Of a stretch of DNA of 64,000 nt, positions 57,023 to 64,000 are shown one piece after another. The stretch is from Sphingomonas faeni. GTDB lineage: Bacteria > Pseudomonadota > Alphaproteobacteria > Sphingomonadales > Sphingomonadaceae. The notes beneath the pieces are model-generated. The model was not told where the DNA came from. It saw only the letters and a program-made list of their open reading frames with translations, and searched no databases. Where the stretch lies: the NCBI RefSeq assembly GCF_024273235.1, contig NZ_JANBVH010000003.1:146332-210331 (forward strand), written 5' to 3'. The position numbers and the translations under genes are program-made. Numbering within the stretch: the first letter of the stretch is position 1; each line of letters opens with the position of its first letter.

Positions 57023-58825
57023 TCAGGCGGCCATGAACATCTCGGGCGGCAGCGCCATCAGCGACTCCGCGCCACCCTCGATCTTGCGACGCAGCGCACC
57101 CGCATCCGGAAGAATCCGCTCGGCATAGAAGCGCGCGGTCACCAGCTTGGCGTCGAGGAACGCAGCCTCGCCCTCGCCTGCTGCCTTCAGCTTGGTCGCA
57201 GCGACCGCCATCCGCAGCCACATCGTGCCGACCGCGACGATCCCCATCAGGTGCATGTAGCTGACCGCGCCGGCACCCACGTTCTCGGGGTTCTTCATGC
57301 CGTTTGCCATGAACCACATCGTCGCCGCCTGAAGCTGGCCGTTGGCCTTCTCCAGCGCTTCGGCGAACACTGCGGTGGCCGGATCGGTCTTCGCCGCGGC
57401 GACGTCGTCCGCCACCAGCTTGAAGAACGCCTGGATCCCGCGCCCGCCGTTCTGCGCCAGCTTGCGCCCGACCAGATCCATCGCCTGGACGCCGTTGGTG
57501 CCTTCGTAGATCATCGCGATCCGCGCATCGCGGACATACTGCTCCATGCCCCATTCGGCGATGTAGCCGTGGCCGCCGTAAACCTGCTGCGCGTTGGTCG
57601 CGATCGCATAGCCCATGTCGGTGCCATAGCCCTTGATGACCGGGGTCAGCAGCGAGATCAGATCGCCCGCCAGCTGGCGCTCTTCCTCGGTTTCGGCATG
57701 ATGCTCGAGATCGGCCTGGAGCGCGGTCCACAGGATCAGCGCGCGCAGGCCCTCGGTCAGCGACTTGCCTTCCATCAGCATGCGGCGGATGTCGGGATGG
57801 ACGAACAGCGTGTCCGCCTTCTCCTGAGGCTCCTTCGGCCCGGTCAGCGCGCGACCCTGGCGGCGATCCTGCGCATACTGGACCGCATTCTGGTAGGCGA
57901 CCTCGGCCACGCCGAGACCCTGCAAGCCCACGCCGAGACGCGCGGCGTTCATCATGATGAACATCGCGGCGAGGCCCTTCATCTCCTCGCCGACCAGCCA
58001 GCCGGTCGCCGAATCATAGTTCATCACGCAGGTCGAGTTCGCGTGGATGCCCATCTTGTGCTCGATCGACCCGCAGGTGACGCCGTTGCGCGCGCCGAGC
58101 GAACCGTCCTCGTTCACCAGCACCTTCGGCACGACGAACAGCGAAATGCCCTTCACGTTATCCGGCGCGCCCGGCGTCTTGGCGAGCACGAGGTGGATGA
58201 TGTTGTCGGTCAGGTCATGCTCACCGCTCGAGATAAAAATCTTCGTCCCGGTGATCGCGTACGAGCCGTCCGCCTGCGGCTCGGCCTTGGTGCGGATCAG
58301 GCCGAGATCGGTGCCGCACTGCGGCTCGGTCAGGTTCATCGTCCCGCCCCATTCGCCCGACACCATCTTCGGCACGTACATCGCCTTCTGCGCGTCCGAG
58401 CCCTTGGCGATCAGCGCGGCGATCGCGCCGTGCGTGAGGCCGGGATACATCGCGAACGCCATGTTCGACGAGATCATGTATTCCTGGAACGCGGTCGACA
58501 CGACGTGCGGCATCCCCTGCCCGCCATATTCCGGCTGGTTGCCGAGCGTCGCCCAGCCGCTCTCGACATACTGCTTATACGCCTCCTTGAAGCCGTCCGG
58601 CGTCGTCACCGAGCCGTCCTCGTGCCGCGTGCAGCCCTGCTGGTCACCCGACAGGTTGAGCGGGAACAGCTTTTCGGCGACGAACTTGCCACCCTCTTCA
58701 AGGACTGCATCGACGACGTCTGGCGACGCCGCATCGAAGCCGGGGAGATTGGAATAGCGTGGCAGGCCGACGACATGCTCGAGGACGAAACGCGTGTCGC
58801 GGACGGGGGGCGTATACTGGGGCAT
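57023..58825 (-). CDS. Acyl-CoA dehydrogenase, large (about 600 aa) type
   Basis: 600-residue flavoprotein. The FAD/substrate region NLTEPQCGTDLGLIRTKA and a C-terminal helical domain are present, and IYEGTNGVQAMDLVGRKL holds the catalytic glutamate. The extra C-terminal domain of about 130 residues and the starting residues MPQYTPPVRDTRFVLEHV mark the long group used for fatty or branched acyl-CoA (or DMSP-type) substrates. The exact substrate is unknown. A MerR gene ends 3 bp upstream, and both are on one strand. Confidence 0.92.
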   Translation of the reverse strand: MPQYTPPVRDTRFVLEHVVGLPRYSNLPGFDAASPDVVDAVLEEGGKFVAEKLFPLNLSGDQQGCTRHEDGSVTTPDGFKEAYKQYVESGWATLGNQPEYGGQGMPHVVSTAFQEYMISSNMAFAMYPGLTHGAIAALIAKGSDAQKAMYVPKMVSGEWGGTMNLTEPQCGTDLGLIRTKAEPQADGSYAITGTKIFISSGEHDLTDNIIHLVLAKTPGAPDNVKGISLFVVPKVLVNEDGSLGARNGVTCGSIEHKMGIHANSTCVMNYDSATGWLVGEEMKGLAAMFIMMNAARLGVGLQGLGVAEVAYQNAVQYAQDRRQGRALTGPKEPQEKADTLFVHPDIRRMLMEGKSLTEGLRALILWTALQADLEHHAETEEERQLAGDLISLLTPVIKGYGTDMGYAIATNAQQVYGGHGYIAEWGMEQYVRDARIAMIYEGTNGVQAMDLVGRKLAQNGGRGIQAFFKLVADDVAAAKTDPATAVFAEALEKANGQLQAATMWFMANGMKNPENVGAGAVSYMHLMGIVAVGTMWLRMAVAATKLKAAGEGEAAFLDAKLVTARFYAERILPDAGALRRKIEGGAESLMALPPEMFMAA

Positions 58826-58828
58826 GGT

Positions 58829-59281
58829 TTATCCTTGCGGGGTGTCTTGGGCGCGGCTGGCTTCGAGAAGGGCCACGAAACTGGTGAGTTCGTCGATGGC
58901 GAGATCGATGTCGCGCTTCTGCGCGGTGAGCAGCGCGATCCGGGCCTGGCTGCGCTCGATCACGACCTGGCGCTGTGCGCGCCGGCCATCGCCGAGATCG
59001 TAGAGATCGATCATCTCGCGGATCTCGCCGAGGCTGAACCCGACGCGCTTGCCGCGCAGGATCCAGGCGAGACGCGCGCGGTCGCGGTGCGAATAGATGC
59101 GCTGCGTGCCGCGACGCTCGGGCGCGATCAGGCCCTCGTCCTCGTAGAAACGGAGCGCCCGCGCCGTCACGTCGAACTCGGCGGAGAGATCGGAGATCGT
59201 GAAGCTTTCCCGGTCATGCCGCGGTTCGATCACCGCGTAGGATTCGGGAGAGACCGGAGAGAGAGATGCTCGTGTCGCCAT
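58829..59281 (-). CDS. MerR-family transcriptional regulator
   Basis: 150-residue regulator. The winged helix-turn-helix begins with FTISDLSAEFDVTARALRFYEDEGLIAP, followed by the second half ILRGKRVGFSLGEIREMI and a dimerisation coiled coil with many Ala, Gln and Arg. No cysteine is present, so it is not a metal sensor. Such regulators (LiuR group) control acyl-CoA or branched-chain catabolism. It is directly followed by the acyl-CoA dehydrogenase. Its promoter contains a palindromic operator-like site, so self-regulation is likely. Confidence 0.88.
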   Translation of the reverse strand: MATRASLSPVSPESYAVIEPRHDRESFTISDLSAEFDVTARALRFYEDEGLIAPERRGTQRIYSHRDRARLAWILRGKRVGFSLGEIREMIDLYDLGDGRRAQRQVVIERSQARIALLTAQKRDIDLAIDELTSFVALLEASRAQDTPQG

Positions 59282-59289
59282 CCAGAGAC

Positions 59290-59317
59290 AAATAACTCTC
59301 GTTTACGTCAACGTCAA
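59290..59317 (-). promoter_or_regulatory. Promoter and palindromic operator of the MerR gene
   Basis: On the minus strand TTGACG (59312-59317), a 16-nt spacer and TTATTT (59290-59295) precede the MerR ATG by 8 nt. Between them a 14-bp palindrome, CGTTGACGTAAACG (59300-59313, one mismatch from perfect), resembles operators reported for LiuR-type regulators. The -35 overlaps the stop of the upstream lipoprotein gene. Confidence 0.5.
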
Positions 59318-59814
59318 TTAGCGCAGAGCAACTTCCCGGCAGATGATCGACCACCCGTTGATCGTAACGTCGAAGCCTCCGAGGGCGATTCGCTGATCCG
59401 ATCCACCGTCACAGCCGCCAGCGATGCGCGGCCGGTGCAGAGCGTATCACAGGCCTCGGGTATTTCGGACGGGAAGACGATCCGGTCGCCGTCGAACCGC
59501 GCGTCGAACTTGCACGCGCCGAATGCGAGCTTCAGCGCATCCCCCGAACGCTCGACCGTTCCGGATGCCGCACAACCCTGGTCTTCGCCGTAATCGACGC
59601 TGACCCCGATCCGGGCGGTCTTCTCGGTGCCGACGACGCAGACCCGGTCGGTGTCGCGCGCCCACGATCCCTGCAGCGGCGCGTTCGGATCGGGCACAAT
59701 CCCCGCCGTCTCCGCCGCCGCCTCCAGCCGAGCCCCCGCGCTGTCCGCCACGACATTGGACGGCTCCCGCCCGCACGCGCACAACACCAGTGCGAGCAGC
59801 AACACCCGCTTCAT
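59314..59814 (-). CDS. Putative lipoprotein of unknown function
   Basis: 166-residue protein. The start [17 protein letters not shown] fits a lipoprotein signal, with the acceptor Cys at 12 or 14. The mature part is of about 150 residues with six Cys, and I recognise no domain. The segment [14 protein letters not shown] resembles small periplasmic lipoproteins of this order. It begins in the stop codon of hisI (ATGA), so it is co-translated with it. The MerR gene follows at 32 bp. Confidence 0.75.
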   Translation of the reverse strand: MKRVLLLALVLCACGREPSNVVADSAGARLEAAAETAGIVPDPNAPLQGSWARDTDRVCVVGTEKTARIGVSVDYGEDQGCAASGTVERSGDALKLAFGACKFDARFDGDRIVFPSEIPEACDTLCTGRASLAAVTVDRISESPSEASTLRSTGGRSSAGKLLCAN

Positions 59815-60173
59815 TCGGCCGGCACCAGTCTGCCCCCCTCGATCCGCCGGAAGAAGCACGTCCGCTCGCCGGTATGGCACGCCGGCCCCGCCGCATCGGC
59901 GATCACCCAAACCGCATCCTGGTCGCAATCGATCCGCAACTCGGCGACGCGCAGCACGTTCCCCGACGTCTCGCCCTTCTTCCAGAGCTTTTCCCGACTG
60001 CGCGACCAGAAATGCGCCTCGCCGGTTGCCTGCGTTTGCGCCAGCGCTTCCGCATTCATATGCGCGACCATCAGCACGTCGCCCGACACGCGGTCGGTGA
60101 CGACCGCTGTCAAAAGCCCGGCGGAATCGAATTTCGGATTGAGCGTCAGGCCCGTGTCGCGGCTGTGTGTCAT
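59811..60173 (-). CDS. hisI: Phosphoribosyl-AMP cyclohydrolase
   Basis: 120-residue enzyme that opens the adenine ring of phosphoribosyl-AMP in histidine synthesis. The metal-binding region DCDQDAVW (residues 82-89) and the zinc-binding C99 and C106 in ACHTGERTC are present. The HisE pyrophosphohydrolase domain is absent, so it is encoded elsewhere. The ATG at 60173 follows a GTATAT -10-like box by 7 nt, with no ribosome-binding site. The other histidine genes are not in the window. Confidence 0.93.
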   Translation of the reverse strand: MTHSRDTGLTLNPKFDSAGLLTAVVTDRVSGDVLMVAHMNAEALAQTQATGEAHFWSRSREKLWKKGETSGNVLRVAELRIDCDQDAVWVIADAAGPACHTGERTCFFRRIEGGRLVPAE

Positions 60174-60180
60174 GCCCCGG

Positions 60181-60186
60181 ATATAC
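60181..60186 (-). promoter_or_regulatory. Possible -10 element of hisI
   Basis: GTATAT (60181-60186 on the minus strand) lies 7 nt before the hisI ATG. The -35 region is weak (GTCGCA at a 16-nt spacer). It fits the leaderless geometry seen before lipA, rnd and trmFO but is less convincing. Confidence 0.3.
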
Positions 60187-60236
60187 CCGAAACCCGTCCC
60201 GATGCGACCAGCAGCACGCAATGTTATTACAAACAG

Positions 60237-60264
60237 GCGACAAGCCCGCCAACCGCTCGTATAG
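60237..60264 (+). promoter_or_regulatory. Possible purF promoter
   Basis: GCGACA (60237-60242), a 16-nt spacer and GTATAG (60259-60264) precede the purF start by about 29 nt. The -35 matches four of six bases of the consensus. A leader of about 22 nt would result. Confidence 0.35.
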
Positions 60265-60293
60265 GGCAGCTTCCGCACGACGTGAGATCCGGC

Positions 60294-61751
60294 ATGCAGA
60301 CGACCAATCCTTTCGATGACGACAAACTCCGCGAAGAATGCGGGGTGTTCGGCGTCTCCGCCACCGATGGCGCAGCCGCGCTCGTAGCCCTGGGGCTGCA
60401 CGCGCTGCAGCACCGCGGGCAGGAAGCCGCCGGCATTACGACCTTCGACGGCGCCAATTTCCACACCCACCGCGCGATGGGCCATGTCGCGGGCAATTTC
60501 GACCGCGACGACGTGATCCGCGCGCTGCCGGGCACCGTCGCCTGCGGCCATGTCCGCTATTCGACGACCGGCGAGACCGCGCTGCGCAACGTCCAGCCGC
60601 TCTACGCCGAGCTGTCGACCGGCGGCTTCGCGATCGCGCATAACGGCAATATTTCCAATGCGATGCGGCTGCGGCGCGAGCTCGTCCGGCGCGGTTCGAT
60701 CTTCCAGTCGACCAGCGATACCGAGACGATCATCCATCTCGTCGCGACGTCTAACTACCGCACGCTGCTCGACCGGTTCATCGATGCGCTGAAGCAGATC
60801 GAAGGCGCCTATTCGCTGATCGTGATGACCCCGGAAGGCATGATCGCCTGCCGCGATCCGCTCGGCATCCGGCCGCTCGTGATGGGCAAGCTCGGCGAGG
60901 CGGTGATCTTCGCGTCCGAGACGGTCGCGCTCGACGTCGTCGGCGCCACCTTCGTCCGCGCGGTCGAGCCCGGCGAACTGGTCATCGTCCAGGGGTCCGA
61001 GATCCGCTCGATCCGGCCGTTCGCACCGATGGCGGCGCGGCCGTGCATCTTCGAATGGGTCTATTTCTCGCGGCCGGATTCGATCGTCGACGATCACTCG
61101 GTCTATTCGGTGCGCAAAGCGATCGGTGCGCAGCTTGCGATCGAATCTCCGGTCGATGCGGATCTCGTCATTCCCGTCCCCGATTCGGGCACGCCGGCGG
61201 CGATCGGCTATGCGCAGCAATCGGGTATCCCGTTCGAACTCGGCATCATCCGCTCGCATTATGTCGGCCGCACGTTCATTTCGCCGGGCGACAAGGTCCG
61301 CCACCTCGGCGTGAAGCTGAAGCACAACGCCAACCGCGCGCTGATCAAGGGCAAGCGCGTCATCCTCGTCGACGACTCGATCGTCCGCGGCACGACCTCG
61401 CTGAAGATCGTCCAGATGATGCGCGAGGCGGGTGCCGCCGAAGTCCATATGCGGATCGCCAGTCCGCCGACGCGGCATTCGTGCTTCTACGGCGTCGATA
61501 CGCCCGAGCGCGCGAAACTGCTCGCAGCCAAGCTCGATCTGGGCGGCATGACCGGCTTCATCCACGCCGACAGCCTGAACTTCATCTCGATCGACGGCCT
61601 CTACAAGGCGCTCGGCGAGGCGAAGCGCGCGGATATCCGCCCGAAATATTGCGATGCGTGCTTCACGGGCGACTATCCGACCACGCTGACCGACCATGAC
61701 GAGGGCGCCGAAGTCGATCAGTTCGCAATGCTCGCCGAACGCGTCATCTGA
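60294..61751 (+). CDS. purF: Amidophosphoribosyltransferase
   Basis: 485-residue first enzyme of purine synthesis, which transfers glutamine nitrogen to PRPP. The nucleophilic Cys is C16 after a 15-residue propeptide ([10 protein letters not shown]), as in the processed Bacillus-type enzyme. The PRPP loop [17 protein letters not shown] is intact. Cysteines in [17 protein letters not shown] and [10 protein letters not shown] match the four [4Fe-4S] ligands of that type. The start ATG 60294 is preferred; GTG at 60282 is in frame. Confidence 0.95.
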   Translation: MQTTNPFDDDKLREECGVFGVSATDGAAALVALGLHALQHRGQEAAGITTFDGANFHTHRAMGHVAGNFDRDDVIRALPGTVACGHVRYSTTGETALRNVQPLYAELSTGGFAIAHNGNISNAMRLRRELVRRGSIFQSTSDTETIIHLVATSNYRTLLDRFIDALKQIEGAYSLIVMTPEGMIACRDPLGIRPLVMGKLGEAVIFASETVALDVVGATFVRAVEPGELVIVQGSEIRSIRPFAPMAARPCIFEWVYFSRPDSIVDDHSVYSVRKAIGAQLAIESPVDADLVIPVPDSGTPAAIGYAQQSGIPFELGIIRSHYVGRTFISPGDKVRHLGVKLKHNANRALIKGKRVILVDDSIVRGTTSLKIVQMMREAGAAEVHMRIASPPTRHSCFYGVDTPERAKLLAAKLDLGGMTGFIHADSLNFISIDGLYKALGEAKRADIRPKYCDACFTGDYPTTLTDHDEGAEVDQFAMLAERVI

Positions 61752-61767
61752 TACTCCCGGAGCGATT

Positions 61768-62478
61768 ATGACGGACAAGCCTCTCGACGGCCGGCTGGCC
61801 TTGGTCACCGGTGCCAGCCGCGGCATCGGCGCTGCGACTGCGATCGCGCTGGCGGCAAAGGGCGCACACGTCGTCCTGACGGCGCGCACGCCCGGTGGTC
61901 TCGAAGACGTCGAGGCGACGATCCACGCGGGCGGCGGCTCGGCGACGATCGCCCCGCTCGATCTGGCCGAGAGCGAAGCGATCGCGCGGCTCGCGACGGC
62001 AATCGGCGACCGCTGGGATGCGCTCGATATTCTTGTGCTCAACGCCGGCATGCTCGGTTCGCTGTCGTCGGTCCCGGCGATCGATCCGAAGGAAATGGCG
62101 CAGGTCCTGACGCTCAACGTCAGCGCGCAGGCGGCACTGATCGCGGCGTTCGATCCGATGTTGAAGAAGGCGAAGTCGGCGCGCGTGATCGGCGTGACCT
62201 CAAGTGTCGGCCGCAAGCCTCGCGCGTACTGGGGCCTCTATGGCGCGTCGAAGGCGGCGTTCGAGACGCTGCTCGGCGCATATGGCGACGAGATGGCCGA
62301 GATCAGCGCCATCCGTACGGCGATTGTCGATCCGGGCGCGACGCGGACCAAGATGCGCGCGCGGGCCTATCCGGGCGAGGATCCGAACTCGGTGAAAGAG
62401 CCGACGGTGGTGGCCGACCGCATCGTCGCGCTGGCGATCGAAGGCTTCGAACCCGGCCATTTCGAGCGGGTAGCCTAA
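61768..62478 (+). CDS. SDR-family oxidoreductase
   Basis: 236-residue short-chain dehydrogenase. The NAD(P)-binding TGASRGIG is at 14-21, followed by LNAGM, and the active-site YGASKAA with an upstream Ser ([19 protein letters not shown]). The substrate is unknown. GGAG precedes the ATG at 61768, which lies 16 bp downstream of purF, so the two may be cotranscribed, with no known functional link. Confidence 0.87.
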   Translation: MTDKPLDGRLALVTGASRGIGAATAIALAAKGAHVVLTARTPGGLEDVEATIHAGGGSATIAPLDLAESEAIARLATAIGDRWDALDILVLNAGMLGSLSSVPAIDPKEMAQVLTLNVSAQAALIAAFDPMLKKAKSARVIGVTSSVGRKPRAYWGLYGASKAAFETLLGAYGDEMAEISAIRTAIVDPGATRTKMRARAYPGEDPNSVKEPTVVADRIVALAIEGFEPGHFERVA

Positions 62479-62479
62479 C

Positions 62480-62559
62480 CGTTCTCCTGCGGACGCAGGA
62501 GCCCAGGATACCAAGCGCCACCGCCCGTTACCCTGGATTCCTGCGTACGCAGGAAAACG
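62480..62559. repeat. Intergenic palindrome, GC-hairpin family (SDR/cfa)
   Basis: Arms 62480-62510 and 62529-62559 are reverse complements over 31 nt with four mismatches, each with an inner hairpin of the type CTCCTGCGGACGCAGGAG. It fills the gap between the convergent ends of the SDR and the methyltransferase genes, which are 81 bp apart. Confidence 0.85.
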
Positions 62560-63804
62560 CTAGCGCTTCACCAGCGTCACCTGCGCGACATCGATCCCGC
62601 CGCCGAGAAACCCGCCCTCGCAATACATCAGATAATACCGCCACAACGCCACGAACCGCGCATCGAACCGCGCCGGCAACCGCCCCTCCGCGACCGCAGC
62701 ATCGAACGCCACCCGCCACCGCCGCAGCGTCTCGGCATAATGCAGCCCGAACCCGTGTCGGTCTTCCCACGCAAGCCCGCGCGCCTCCGCCAGCGCGCGA
62801 AACCGCGGCTCGGACAACAGCACCCCGCCCGGAAAAACATAGCGCTGGATGAAATCGACGCTCCGCGAATAGGAGTCGAAGATCGCGTCGTCGATCGAGA
62901 TATACTGCAACGCCGCACGCCCGCCCGGCTTCAACGCGCGCGCGATCGCATCGAGATACACCGGCCAATATTCCTCGCCGACCGCCTCGACCATCTCGAT
63001 GCTCGCCACCGCATCATAGGTGCCGGTGACGTCGCGGTAATCGGTCAGCGCCACGCGAACCCCGTCCAGCCCCGCCGCCGCGATCCGGTCGTCGACCTGC
63101 CGCTTCTGCTCGATCGACAGGGTCAGTGCGTGCACGCCGACCCCCGCACGCGCCGCCATCTCGGCAAAAGATCCCCAGCCACAACCGATCTCCAGGATCG
63201 TATCCCCCGCCCGCGCGTGCGTCCGGTCGAGGATCGCGCGCAGCTTGGTCGCCTGCGCCGTCTCATGCGGTTCGGCATCGTCGAACGGCTCGGCGAAGAT
63301 CGCGCTCGAATAGGTCAGGCTCGGATCGAGCCACGTCTCGTAGAAATCGTTGCCAAGGTCGTAATGCGCCGCGATGTTCTTCCGCGAGCCGGTCGGGTCG
63401 TTACGTCGCATCCGATGCCACGCCCGCGCCGCCAGACGCACCACGCCGCCCGATCGCGCGGAACTCCCGAGCGAGCGGCGGTTACGCATGAACAGGTCGA
63501 ACAGCGGCACCGGATCGGAGCTCGACCAGTCGCCTGCCGCCCAGCCCTCGTACCAGCCGACCGACCCCGCCGTCGCGAGCCGCACCAGCGCGCGCCAGCG
63601 ATGCACGGTGACGATGGGCAAAGGCCCCGGCGCACGTCCGCCGATCAGCCGCCGTGTGCCGTCCGGTAGGCGTGCATCGATCCCGCCGCTCTCCAGTCCT
63701 GCGTCGATCCGGTCGAGCAAGCGGTGGAACACCGGCGCGACGACGCGCGAGACCGTGGAAACCTGCGCGGCGGGCACATCATCGAAAGCGGGAACGGCAG
63801 TCAT
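62560..63804 (-). CDS. Cyclopropane-fatty-acyl-phospholipid synthase-like methyltransferase
   Basis: 414-residue SAM-dependent methyltransferase of the CFA synthase group. An N-terminal domain of about 110 residues precedes the family sequences IAAHYDLGNDFYETWLDPS and LEIGCGWGSFAEMAARAGV (SAM binding). The catalytic positions in the C-terminal third (YSRSVDFIQRYVFPGGVLLSE) match. It would methylenate unsaturated lipid chains. GGAG precedes the ATG. A partial palindromic repeat lies 91 bp upstream. Confidence 0.9.
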   Translation of the reverse strand: MTAVPAFDDVPAAQVSTVSRVVAPVFHRLLDRIDAGLESGGIDARLPDGTRRLIGGRAPGPLPIVTVHRWRALVRLATAGSVGWYEGWAAGDWSSSDPVPLFDLFMRNRRSLGSSARSGGVVRLAARAWHRMRRNDPTGSRKNIAAHYDLGNDFYETWLDPSLTYSSAIFAEPFDDAEPHETAQATKLRAILDRTHARAGDTILEIGCGWGSFAEMAARAGVGVHALTLSIEQKRQVDDRIAAAGLDGVRVALTDYRDVTGTYDAVASIEMVEAVGEEYWPVYLDAIARALKPGGRAALQYISIDDAIFDSYSRSVDFIQRYVFPGGVLLSEPRFRALAEARGLAWEDRHGFGLHYAETLRRWRVAFDAAVAEGRLPARFDARFVALWRYYLMYCEGGFLGGGIDVAQVTLVKR

Positions 63805-63895
63805 CGCGGCGCTCCATGCAACAGGGGCCGCGGCTAGGAAAGAGCCGACGGCGCGGAAACGGCTCGAACGCGATCACCCGCGAACGCCACGTCTG

Positions 63896-64000
63896 CCCCC
63901 TTCCCTGAAAGGGAGGGGTTGGGGGTGGGTCGGGTTCCGCCTGGTCGACCGTCATTGGCTTGAACCGGCCAACCCACCCCCAGCCCCTCCCTTCCAGGGA
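63896..64000. repeat. Intergenic palindrome, CCCTCCCTGAAAGGGAGGGG family, cut by the window
   Basis: The left arm is at 63896-63930 and the right arm begins at 63972 and is cut at the window end (29 nt visible). It lies upstream of the cfa-like gene start. The 41-bp loop has the same layout as the copy at 23952-24059. Confidence 0.85.

Noticed and set aside
56894..59593. An open frame of 899 codons on the plus strand opposite the acyl-CoA dehydrogenase and MerR genes
   Set aside because: It is antisense to two clear genes, begins in a palindromic repeat, is rich in Arg, Asp and His as expected of a GC-rich shadow frame, and matches no family I know.
59811..62216. An open frame of 801 codons on the minus strand across purF and the SDR gene
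   Set aside because: Only its last 120 residues (hisI) are protein-like. The upstream part is the antisense shadow of purF.

Overview
The window looks like an uninterrupted stretch of core chromosome from an alphaproteobacterium of the order Sphingomonadales, probably Sphingomonas or a close relative. The evidence is the high-GC codon usage, the block pckA / ChvI-ChvG / HPr kinase / RapZ / EIIA / HPr, the short sphingomonad-type HdaA, a pyruvate dehydrogenase E1-beta subunit with a fused lipoyl domain, and numerous long intergenic palindromes. I see no rRNA, tRNA, CRISPR array, insertion sequence, integrase or prophage gene. The two ends cut through a gene (left) and a repeat (right).

Layout. 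1-6.5 kb: end of an unknown gene, cinA-type amidohydrolase, RatA/Coq10-like protein, lipA, polyphosphate kinase 2, aspS, rnd and an I78-like lipoprotein. 6.6-12.2 kb (minus strand): a tightly packed operon of a DUF2066-like secreted protein, hdaA, ppk1 and ppx. 12.3-14.9 kb: purM-purN-mmcQ-like plus a membrane-anchored protein. 15-18.2 kb (minus): pepA, holC, ndk and a GNAT acetyltransferase. 18.3-23.9 kb: the classical lptD-surA-pdxA-rsmA operon. 24-27.7 kb (minus): guaB, rsmB and a TPR protein. 27.8-29.2 kb: SPFH/NfeD pair. 29.6-36.6 kb: pckA divergent from chvI-chvG-hprK-rapZ-EIIA-HPr, then a TrmH-family methyltransferase. 36.7-38.6 kb: L,D-transpeptidase and a lipoprotein. 38.7-43.9 kb (minus): a sulfate assimilation operon sulP-cysD-cysNC-cysQ. 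44.2-47.2 kb: DUF488, trmFO, EF-hand protein and a squalene/phytoene synthase-like protein. 47.4-50.4 kb: three overlapping TadG/TadE-type genes. 50.4-52.9 kb (minus): pdhA-pdhB. 53.3-56.9 kb: MFS exporter-cysK-SleB hydrolase. 57-60.2 kb (minus): hisI-lipoprotein and a MerR regulator with an acyl-CoA dehydrogenase. 60.3-63.8 kb: purF, an SDR and a cyclopropane-fatty-acid-synthase-like methyltransferase.

How the genes work together. Most genes serve housekeeping functions: purine synthesis (purM, purN, purF, guaB), sulfur assimilation (sulP, cysD, cysNC, cysQ, cysK), outer-membrane and envelope biogenesis (lptD, surA, L,D-transpeptidase, SleB), polyphosphate turnover (ppk1, ppk2, ppx) and envelope-stress/carbon-nitrogen signalling (ChvG/ChvI with a regulatory PTS). 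Within operons, stop and start codons overlap very often (ATGA or GTGA), which points to translational coupling.

I found no convincing new multi-gene system. The most notable unexplained structure is non-coding: about fifteen long, nested inverted repeats of three or four sequence families, mostly at convergent gene ends, one of which supplies the ribosome-binding site of the next gene. A second pattern is a recurrent promoter geometry (-35, 16 nt, -10, 7 nt, ATG) with no Shine-Dalgarno sequence upstream of lipA, rnd and trmFO, which suggests leaderless transcripts. Three polyphosphate genes within 10 kb, two of them in an operon with the DnaA regulator HdaA, also deserve attention.
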